This document shows positions 18,609-25,593 of a stretch of DNA of 64,000 nt, piece by piece. Source of the stretch: Acidobacteriaceae bacterium UBA1307 (lineage in GTDB: Bacteria; Acidobacteriota; Terriglobia; Terriglobales; Acidobacteriaceae); contig DBTV01000026.1 in the NCBI GenBank assembly GCA_002307235.1, positions 556 through 64,555 of the forward strand, written 5' to 3'. How positions within the stretch are numbered: position 1 is the stretch's first letter; each line of letters starts with the position of its first letter. The position numbers were made by a program, and so were the translations under genes. The notes beneath the pieces were generated by a model that saw only the letters and a program-made list of their open reading frames with translations, did not search any database and had not been told where the DNA came from.

Positions 18609-19451
18609 TTACTTTAAAAACTCGCGCACAAAGGCGTCGTCCGAATGCAGCAGTTCGCGCAGCGAGCCTGAAAAGATGAGTCGGCCCTCGTGGAGCATCA
18701 TGTAGGTGGTGTCGGGGTCGGTCTCGCCTTCGGGCAGCGGAACCATGCGCTGTTGCTCATCGTCGTAGCGATGCGTCGAGAGGGTGAAGGCATCCTGAAG
18801 CCGGTGCGTGACGAGGATCGACGGCGTGTGGCGCGCGTCGCGGGCTTTGACGATCAGCTCGATGATCTGCGTTGAGGTCACCGGGTCGAGGCCGCCGGTG
18901 GGCGAGTCGTAGAGAATCAGTTCGGGCTGGTGGATGAAGGCGCGGGCGATGGCGACGCGGCGGCGCATGCCTCCCGACAGGCTCGAAGGAAACAGTGAAA
19001 AAGTTTTTTCGAGATCAACGAAGCGCAGAGCCTCGCGGACGCGCGCGTCGATCTCCTCGTCGTCGACCTTTTCCTGAATAAGCTGGAAGGCGACGTTGTC
19101 GCGAATGGTGAGCGAATCGAAGAGCGCGCCTTCCTGAAAGACCATGCCGGTGCGGGAGCGCAGGGCAAACAGAGCCTGCTCGGGCAGCCGGGTAATCTCT
19201 TCGCCGAAGAGGTCGATGGTGCCCTCGTCGGGGCGCAGCAGACCATCGACGAGCTTGAGCAACACGCTTTTGCCGACGCCGGCGGGGCCGAGCAGAATGC
19301 GCGTTTCTCCGGGCGCGAGCGTGAAGTTGATCTCTTCGAGCACGGCCTTCGCGCCAAAGCCGATGGAGACATCGCGAAAGGCGACGACGGGCGCGGCCGC
19401 GCTGGCCTGCACGTTGTTTTCGTGCGCATCCGAAGACGAGGGAAAAATCAT
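18609..19451 (-). CDS. mlaF: MlaF-like ABC transporter ATPase (lipid transport)
   Basis: 280-residue ATPase of the Mla/MCE phospholipid transport type. Walker A is GPAGVGKS (55-62), the signature is LSGGM (158-162), and Walker B reads ELILYDSPTGGLDP. The residue after the Walker B Asp182 is Ser183, where the catalytic Glu is normally found; I checked this codon (TCG) directly. The ATG shares a 4-base ATGA overlap with the mlaE stop, so the two are translationally coupled; a longer frame through mlaE is a shadow. No MCE-domain (mlaD) gene follows here: the next gene is convergent mqnE. Confidence 0.88.
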   Translation of the reverse strand: MIFPSSSDAHENNVQASAAAPVVAFRDVSIGFGAKAVLEEINFTLAPGETRILLGPAGVGKSVLLKLVDGLLRPDEGTIDLFGEEITRLPEQALFALRSRTGMVFQEGALFDSLTIRDNVAFQLIQEKVDDEEIDARVREALRFVDLEKTFSLFPSSLSGGMRRRVAIARAFIHQPELILYDSPTGGLDPVTSTQIIELIVKARDARHTPSILVTHRLQDAFTLSTHRYDDEQQRMVPLPEGETDPDTTYMMLHEGRLIFSGSLRELLHSDDAFVREFLK

Positions 19452-20233
19452 AGCGCGTGCGGAAAGAGCGACAGCAGTAGTTGGGTCAGCATGAAGTCGA
19501 CGAAGATGATGAGCACCGAGGAGACGACCACGGCCTGAATGGTGGACCGGCCGACGCCCTCGGTGCCGCCGGTGGTACGCAGTCCGTAGAAGCAGCCGAT
19601 GGAGCTGAGGATGTAGCCGAAGAACAGCGGCTTGACGAGGCCCTGCACGATGTCCGGGTATCCCAGGTGTTCGTAGGCCATCGAGAAATATTGCATGCCG
19701 TTGTGATGGTTCATGAAGACGGTGACGCCCGCTCCGCCGAAGATGCCAGCCGCATCGGCCATGATGGTTAAAAACATGACCACGAAGATGCTCGCGAAGA
19801 TGCGCGGAGTTACGAGCTTGCGCGTGGGGTCGACGCCAAGGGCGCGCATGGCATCGATCTGCTCGGTGACGATCATCGAACCGAGTTCCGAGGCCATCGA
19901 TGAGGCGTTGCGCCCGGCGACCATGATGCCGGTGAGCACGGGCCCGAGTTCGCGGATCATGGTGAGAGAAACGAACTGGCCGGTGACCGAGGTGACGCCG
20001 AAGTTGGCCATGGTGGCGGCCGATTGCAGCGCCAGCACGCCGCCGGTGGAAACTCCGGCGAGGACGACGATGGGCAACGATCCCACGCCGATGATGTCGG
20101 CCTGCAACAGAAAATCGGTCCAGTACACGGGCGGGCGAAAGAGATTGAGAAAGGCATTCCAGGCGAACAGGGAGTAGTCCTGCACGGTGAGCACGATCCG
20201 CTTCGCGGTCTGTTCGGGATTGGAAAACGCCAT
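19448..20233 (-). CDS. mlaE: MlaE-like permease of the MCE lipid ABC transporter
   Basis: 261 residues from the ATG at 20233 (MAFSNPEQTAKRIVLTV). Polytopic inner-membrane protein with MlaE family features: the amphipathic entry followed by VSTGGVLALQ, the conserved TMIRELGPVLTGIMVAGR segment, and EQIDAMRALGVDPTRKLVTPR. It forms the membrane core of the lipid transporter with MlaF, whose gene overlaps its stop. Longer upstream frames lack support. The MCE substrate-binding partner must be encoded elsewhere. Confidence 0.92.
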   Translation of the reverse strand: MAFSNPEQTAKRIVLTVQDYSLFAWNAFLNLFRPPVYWTDFLLQADIIGVGSLPIVVLAGVSTGGVLALQSAATMANFGVTSVTGQFVSLTMIRELGPVLTGIMVAGRNASSMASELGSMIVTEQIDAMRALGVDPTRKLVTPRIFASIFVVMFLTIMADAAGIFGGAGVTVFMNHHNGMQYFSMAYEHLGYPDIVQGLVKPLFFGYILSSIGCFYGLRTTGGTEGVGRSTIQAVVVSSVLIIFVDFMLTQLLLSLFPHAL

Positions 20234-20301
20234 AGTGCCTGTCCTGTGTGCGTCGTTGACGGTGGTCCGCATGGACAGGATAGCGCATGAAGGGCCGCTT
20301 A

Positions 20302-20412
20302 GAGCATTTTCCCAAGACACGTGCAGTGTTGCGGCGCGTGCGCGGTACTTTTTCTTGAGGAAAAAGCAACGCGATATCCAGTTTTCCCTCTACAGCAGTT
20401 TGGAAAATGCTC
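20302..20412. repeat. Candidate miniature inverted-repeat element in the mlaE/otsB gap
   Basis: GAGCATTTTCC at 20302-20312 is the exact reverse complement of GGAAAATGCTC at 20402-20412, bounding 111 bp. Inside is a second hairpin, CTTTTTC (20347-20353) pairing with GAAAAAG. I see no target-site duplication and no second copy in the window, so a mobile origin is only a suggestion. It overlaps the region between divergent mlaE and otsB. Confidence 0.35.
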
Positions 20413-20481
20413 CAGGCGCGCGGCGCGGATGCAGAGCATGGCGAGGATGTGTTCGAATCAAAGCAGGGAGAATGGGGTCCA

Positions 20482-21273
20482 TTGACTGAAGAAGCGGAAA
20501 AGAGACAGAAGCGATTTTTTCGTGCTGTGGCGGCGAGTGAGCGTGCGCTGTTGCTGCTTGATTATGACGGCACTCTGGCGGGCTTTCGCGTGGACCGGTT
20601 TCAGTCGCGGCCATGGGCGGGTGTGCGAGAGTTGCTGACGGCGATGCAGGCCGAAGGACGCACGCGTCTGGCGGTGATTACCGGCCGCCCTTCTGAAGAG
20701 ATTGCGCCGATGCTGGCGCTGCCCAGGGCCGTTGAGGTGTGGGGACTGCATGGGGCCGAGCGGCTGTATCCGAACGGCCGGCGCGTGCTCGATGCGGCCC
20801 GGGGCGCGTCGCATCGCAAGCTGAATGCGGTGCGTGCACAACTGAAAAAAGATGCGCTGGGTGGCCTCTATGAAGACAAGGCCAATGCGGCAGTGCTGCA
20901 CTGGCGCGGGTTTCCGGCGACGAAGGCGCGCGCCATTGAGCAGCGTGCACGCGCGCTGTTTGAGCCGTTGGCAAAGCTCGAAGGTCTGCGGCTGCTCAAC
21001 TTTGACGGCGGCGTGGAACTGCGTGCGGGCCGTGACAAGGGCGGCGCCGTCGAAGCCATTCTGGCAGAGGAAAAACCGAAGACGCCGGTGGCCTATCTTG
21101 GCGACGACCTTTCCGATGAGGCGGCCTTTCGTGCGGTGAACCGGGCCAGGGGCGCGAGGCTGAGCGTGTTGGTGCGCCGGAAGCAGCGGCCGAGCGCGGC
21201 GCAGATCTGGCTGCGGCCGCCGGCGGAGTTGCGCGGTTTTCTTCAGCAATGGAAGCAGGCGTTGCAGGCATAA
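20482..21273 (+). CDS. otsB: Trehalose-6-phosphate phosphatase
   Basis: HAD-family enzyme releasing trehalose from trehalose-6-phosphate, an osmolyte and stress protectant. HAD motifs are clear: LLLDYDGTLAGF (nucleophile Asp), VITGRPSEEIAP, and GDDLSDEAAF. I prefer the TTG at 20482 (TEEAEKRQKRFFRAVAASERALLLL), with AGGGAG 11 bases upstream; this gives 263 residues and the usual short N-terminus. An in-frame ATG at 20407 and GTG at 20449 are alternatives, but the ATG falls inside the terminal repeat at 20402-20412. No trehalose-phosphate synthase (otsA) is adjacent. Confidence 0.9.
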   Translation: MTEEAEKRQKRFFRAVAASERALLLLDYDGTLAGFRVDRFQSRPWAGVRELLTAMQAEGRTRLAVITGRPSEEIAPMLALPRAVEVWGLHGAERLYPNGRRVLDAARGASHRKLNAVRAQLKKDALGGLYEDKANAAVLHWRGFPATKARAIEQRARALFEPLAKLEGLRLLNFDGGVELRAGRDKGGAVEAILAEEKPKTPVAYLGDDLSDEAAFRAVNRARGARLSVLVRRKQRPSAAQIWLRPPAELRGFLQQWKQALQA

Positions 21274-21313
21274 CAAAAGGCCCGCGCGTGTGCCTGCGAG
21301 CCTTTGTTGTGGA
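21272..21313. terminator. Stem-loop after otsB
   Basis: AACAAAAGGCCCGC pairs imperfectly with GCGAGCCTTTGTTG downstream, directly after the otsB stop and before the end of the convergent gene at 21325. It could serve both strands. Confidence 0.5.
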
Positions 21314-21324
21314 TGCGTGCGCTG

Positions 21325-23961
21325 CTATTCGAAGAGCCAGTCGAGATTGGCCGGAGCTCCGGCCGCAGTGGGCGCGGCGTGCGGCGTCAGGTGCGCGTCG
21401 GCCGGAACAAAGCCGAGCACGACGTAGTTTCCCTTGCCGAGATTCAACTCGCCTGCGCCCGCGGGCAGTGGCATGGTCCAGACGCTGATCGTCGGATTCT
21501 TGGGCGCGGCGACCTTGATGGCATCGGGATAAAGCAGATTCCACTCTTCGGCCTCGGAGGCGAAGCCGCGTTGCGCGCTGCTTTTCCCTGGCAGAAAACC
21601 GACAAGAATCTGCGCGGGAGCCGAGAGCGTGAAGTGCAGCGGCTGATCCTTTCCGGCGATCAGGCGAATGCCCTGGAGACCGTTGAGTTCGGTGGGCACC
21701 GAGGTTGCAGTGACCGGAGCGCCGCCCGCACGCAGTGACGCGCCTTCGGCGACGATGAAACTCTCGCCACCCGACGCGACGGTGAAGGCGGTTTGCGGCA
21801 ACGGCTTCGCTTCGGTCTCACTCGACGCCGCGCCTGAACGCAGCACGGCGAGACGCTTGCGGAAGGTCGCCAGCTCTTTTTCATAGGTAGGCAAAACACC
21901 GCTCCAGTGCAGCGTTTCCGTTGATCCTGTCACGGGAATGCGACGGTGCGGCGTGTGCAACGCGGCGGCATCGCGATAGGTGGTCGCCGTTAACGCGGCC
22001 AGTTGGCGATAGTCCTCGACGGACTCGGCGAGCAACGGATCGGCCTTGTCGAGATGCGCGGCGTCGTGGTCGTGCGCGTACAGCAGAATCTGTTCGGCGG
22101 CGAGCGTCTTCGCCTTGTAGAACTGCGTCATGAGGTGAAGGGCGCGCAGATCGTTGACCAGGCGCGTGTACTCGTCGCGATTGCTGGTGATGCCTGCTGC
22201 TGCTGCCTCGGCCTCTGCGACGGCCTTGGCACTGTCACGCTCTGCGGCGTTGACGACGCTGATGGGCGTGTCGCCGTGATGCGGCTTGTGGGCAAGCTCG
22301 TTGGCCACGTACTCGTCGAGCCGCTCGCCCTCCATCGCATCGCCGGTCCACAGTGACTCAATCGCACCAAAGCGATGGGGATCGATCAACTGCGGCATGG
22401 TCATGCCGAGCGAAAGCGTCTGGCGATTGCCCTCGGTGATGCCGAGTCGCGCAAGCAGATTCGGCGCGGCCGGAGCGGAAATCTGGTAGGCGTCGAGCAG
22501 ATGCGCGGCGGCTGCGCGCGATCCGTAGTGCGCGGCGATGCGATCGATCCAGTATGCTCGCTCTGCCGCAGGATCACGGTCAGGATTCCACGCGTAGCGG
22601 CTCCAGGCCTCGTACCAGATCCAGTCGCGATCGGTTTGCTCAAGCAGCGGCGCGGTTTTGTCGGCCGCATAGGGCCACTCCCAAAAGCGCAGCGGATACA
22701 GGTGCAGGCCGGTGATGCCGATGCGCTCGAAACTTTTGCTGGTCTGCTGAATGTAACGGGGGCTGCCCCAGCGGAAGGGCTCGAGGTTCGACAGCAGATG
22801 CACGTTGACGATGGTCAGCTTCGAGATCGGAATCAGATCCTGAAATTGCTTGAGGATCGGTCCGCGAATCTCGGTCGAGGTGAGTGACTCGCCGTTCCAC
22901 TTGAACTGCGTGTCGATGTTGGAGTAGAGCGGGCGCGATGCCGCCATCACCGAATCGATGTCGGTGGCGTGGCGACGCACGATGATCGGCGGCTCGGGCA
23001 CGAGATGGCCCTGTTGTTTTGCGAGCTGATCGAGTCCGTCATGCACGCCGGGAATGATGGCCTGCGTCATCCACTGCGCGCCGTACTTGGGCGCCATGGC
23101 TTCGCCGAGCGTGATGAGAAGGCCGACGCTCGGATACTCGCGAATGAATTCGGAGATGCAGTAGCGCGTGTAGGCCGTGGCCTGTTCGTTGGGGCTCGAC
23201 AGGTGGTTCGGCATGGAGTGCGCCCTGGCGAAGGCGTGCGAAAGATGAATGTTGTAAAAGCCCTGAATGACCCAGATGCCGCGCTTGTCGGCTTCGGTGG
23301 TGAGCCAGCGAAACATGGCGATGTTGCGGTCAAGCTGCGCGTCGGTCAGCTCCTGCGCTTCAGGATATTTAGGCAGTCGCAAAAGCGAAGTAAACGGATG
23401 GCCGTTCCACAGATAGAGCGCGTTGTAGCGCTCACTGGCGAGCAGGTCAAGATACTGCGTCCAGCGTGCCTTGTCGTAGAAGAACGGAAAATCCTCGGGT
23501 GTGTAGCGGTAGTCGTACTCCGCGCCGTCGTAGGTGATCTCGGGCTTTTGCATGCCGATGACGGTGCCGCGCAGTTTCAGGTGCGGATGCTCGTTGACGT
23601 TGAGCGTTGCGGGCAGTGCGTGCGCGGCGCGAATGCGAGCGGCGAGATCAAGCGCGCCATAGAGCACGCCACTGGCATCGGCGCCGGCGACGATGATCGT
23701 TGATCCTGCGCGGCGCAGCGCAAAGGCCTGCTCGGTGCCGGCCTTCAATGCGGTGAGCTGTTGCGCATAGGGCTTGAGTACGTCGTCGTCCACGCGGGCC
23801 AGCAGAATTGTATTTGAACCGGAGAGCGTGCTGGTGGTGGCGCGCAACTGATCGGCCGCGTAGAGTTCGCGTGGCGACGGGTTCGCGCCCGTGACGATGC
23901 GCGGCGCGGCAAACGATGCCAAGGCAGAAAGAAACAGTGCGAATACGGCAAGTTTTTTCAT
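21325..23961 (-). CDS. Large secreted glycoside hydrolase-like protein (GH20b/GH67N-like N-domain)
   Basis: 878 residues with a signal peptide (MKKLAVFALFLSALASFAA). The N-terminal 110 residues (RIVTGANPSPRELYAADQLR...) resemble the alpha/beta domain that precedes GH20, GH67 and GH84 catalytic barrels. Residues about 130-500 look like a TIM barrel, with strands around LKLRGTVIGM, RYNALYLWNGH, WVIQGFYNIHL and SVGLLITLGEAMAP; the Glu there is a candidate catalytic acid. A helical segment and a C-terminal beta domain ending ANLDWLFE follow. I cannot place it in a CAZy family with certainty; alpha-glucuronidase-like activity is a guess. It stands alone on its strand. Confidence 0.7.
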   Translation of the reverse strand: MKKLAVFALFLSALASFAAPRIVTGANPSPRELYAADQLRATTSTLSGSNTILLARVDDDVLKPYAQQLTALKAGTEQAFALRRAGSTIIVAGADASGVLYGALDLAARIRAAHALPATLNVNEHPHLKLRGTVIGMQKPEITYDGAEYDYRYTPEDFPFFYDKARWTQYLDLLASERYNALYLWNGHPFTSLLRLPKYPEAQELTDAQLDRNIAMFRWLTTEADKRGIWVIQGFYNIHLSHAFARAHSMPNHLSSPNEQATAYTRYCISEFIREYPSVGLLITLGEAMAPKYGAQWMTQAIIPGVHDGLDQLAKQQGHLVPEPPIIVRRHATDIDSVMAASRPLYSNIDTQFKWNGESLTSTEIRGPILKQFQDLIPISKLTIVNVHLLSNLEPFRWGSPRYIQQTSKSFERIGITGLHLYPLRFWEWPYAADKTAPLLEQTDRDWIWYEAWSRYAWNPDRDPAAERAYWIDRIAAHYGSRAAAAHLLDAYQISAPAAPNLLARLGITEGNRQTLSLGMTMPQLIDPHRFGAIESLWTGDAMEGERLDEYVANELAHKPHHGDTPISVVNAAERDSAKAVAEAEAAAAGITSNRDEYTRLVNDLRALHLMTQFYKAKTLAAEQILLYAHDHDAAHLDKADPLLAESVEDYRQLAALTATTYRDAAALHTPHRRIPVTGSTETLHWSGVLPTYEKELATFRKRLAVLRSGAASSETEAKPLPQTAFTVASGGESFIVAEGASLRAGGAPVTATSVPTELNGLQGIRLIAGKDQPLHFTLSAPAQILVGFLPGKSSAQRGFASEAEEWNLLYPDAIKVAAPKNPTISVWTMPLPAGAGELNLGKGNYVVLGFVPADAHLTPHAAPTAAGAPANLDWLFE

Positions 23962-24073
23962 CGTGTGTGGTCAGCGCGATCCGCACGCTGGTGCGCGGCA
24001 GCCGCTCCTTCTATGGATCAGTGTATGAGCTTTCACGCAGGCAAAACGGGGGGAAGAACAGGATTTTTCTTTC

Positions 24074-24102
24074 GTGCCGCGGCCGGTTCCGACCGGCGGC
24101 AC
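24074..24102. terminator. Stem-loop downstream of the sigma54 activator gene
   Basis: GTGCCG plus CCGGT on the left pairs with ACCGG plus CGGCAC on the right, with a 3-base bulge (24074-24102). It lies between the response-regulator stop (24160) and the start of the next minus-strand gene. There is no T run. Confidence 0.45.
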
Positions 24103-24159
24103 AAAAGCGAATTGCAGAAGGGAAATGCGAGCAGCGGTGTTCAGGAAAAGGCCGGGAAG

Positions 24160-25593
24160 TTACTCCCGACTCTTCTTGCGAATCTCGATATTGAGGCGCT
24201 TGATCTTCTGGTTCAGCGTTGAAAGAGGAATGTGGAATTGCTCGGCGGCCTCGGTCTGATTCCAGTTGCAACGCTCGAGCTTTTCAATGATGATGCGGCG
24301 CTCGATGGATTCGAGAATATCGAACAACGATGCGTCGGGATTGTGCTCAAGCAGCGCATCCTGAAAACTGCGGCCGGTGATGTTGCCGGGCAGAAGATCC
24401 GATCCGATCAACTGGCCGGCCGAGAGCACCACGCCGCGCTCGATGGCGTTTTCAAGCTCGCGCACGTTGCCCGGCCAGTCGTAGTCGACGAGAGAACGCA
24501 GCGCGTCTGCCGAGAGCTTGCGCGGCGTCATATCGTTTTCCTTGGCATAGAAGTCGAGGAAGTGATTGGCGAGCAGGGGAATGTCTTCGCGTCGCGCGCG
24601 CAGAGGCGGCAGGTCGACGGTGATCACGTTGAGCCGATAGAAGAGATCTTCGCGGAAGCGGCCCTCGCGGACCTCCTGGCGCAGATCGACGTTGGTAGCG
24701 GCGATGATGCGCACGTCGACCTGAATCTCTTGAATGCCGCCGAGCTGCATGAATCGCTTGTCCTGCAGCACGCGCAGAATCTTGGCCTGCGTGTCCATGC
24801 CCATGGTGGCGATTTCATCAAGGAAGAGCGTGCCGCCGTTGGCGACGTCGAACAGGCCCTTCTTCGATGCGATGGCTGAGGTGAAGGCGCCCTTGACGTG
24901 GCCAAAGAGCGTTGATTCGAGCAACTCGGCGGGCATGGCTCCGGTGTTGATCGGCACGAAGGGCTTGTCTTTGCGCGGCGAATGGGCATGAATGGCCTTG
25001 GCGATCAGCTCTTTGCCGGTGCCGCTTTCGCCCTGAATCAATACCGTCGAGCGCGAGGGTGCAACCTGCGCCACCAGGTCGAAGACCTTCAGCATGATCT
25101 CGCTTTTGCCGACGATGTTCGAGAAGTTATAGCGCTGCTTGAGCGTGCGCTTGAGTTGCAGATTCTCTTCTTCTGCCTTGCGCCGTGCCAGCAGCGCGCG
25201 CATGTCGGCGAGCAGTTTTTCGTTGTCCCAGGGCTTCTGCACAAAGTTGTCGGCACCGGCATGCATGGCTTCGACGACGTTATCGACCGTGCCATAGGCG
25301 GTGATCATGATGACGGGCAGATCCGGCTGCCGTTCCTTGATCTGCGGCAGCAATTCCATGCCGCTCTGGCCGGGCAGGGAGAGATCGAGCAGCAGAAGAT
25401 CGTAATTGCCGGAATCGATTTTAAGCAGACCTTGTTCACCATCGACGGCCATCTCCACGGTGAAGCCTTCGAGGGTGAGAAGAACCTCGAGCGACTCGCG
25501 GATGCCGGCTTCGTCATCGATGACGAGGATGCGTGTGCCCTTGGCGGGGCGGTGCGTAGACGATATATTCACAGGCAGATCAATTTCAGGCAT
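24160..25593 (-). CDS. Sigma54-dependent response regulator (NtrC family) with GAFTSA motif
   Basis: 477 residues: receiver (about 20-135, phospho-acceptor Asp70 in LLLLDLSLPG), AAA+ domain (about 155-390) and a Fis-type helix-turn-helix at the end (NQTEAAEQFHIPLSTLNQKIKR). Walker A is GESGTGKE and Walker B GGTLFLDE. The sigma54-contact loop reads GAFTSA rather than GAFTGA. The gene overlaps the end of its sensor kinase by 8 bases, a clear two-component pair. It should activate RpoN-dependent promoters in response to the kinase signal; its targets are not evident here. Confidence 0.92.
   Translation of the reverse strand: MPEIDLPVNISSTHRPAKGTRILVIDDEAGIRESLEVLLTLEGFTVEMAVDGEQGLLKIDSGNYDLLLLDLSLPGQSGMELLPQIKERQPDLPVIMITAYGTVDNVVEAMHAGADNFVQKPWDNEKLLADMRALLARRKAEEENLQLKRTLKQRYNFSNIVGKSEIMLKVFDLVAQVAPSRSTVLIQGESGTGKELIAKAIHAHSPRKDKPFVPINTGAMPAELLESTLFGHVKGAFTSAIASKKGLFDVANGGTLFLDEIATMGMDTQAKILRVLQDKRFMQLGGIQEIQVDVRIIAATNVDLRQEVREGRFREDLFYRLNVITVDLPPLRARREDIPLLANHFLDFYAKENDMTPRKLSADALRSLVDYDWPGNVRELENAIERGVVLSAGQLIGSDLLPGNITGRSFQDALLEHNPDASLFDILESIERRIIIEKLERCNWNQTEAAEQFHIPLSTLNQKIKRLNIEIRKKSRE

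Noticed and set aside
18609..20369. A single long minus-strand frame that would fuse sequence across mlaE to mlaF
   Set aside because: The upstream part is out of frame with MlaE and is an Arg/His-rich shadow; MlaF begins at the ATGA overlap at 19451.
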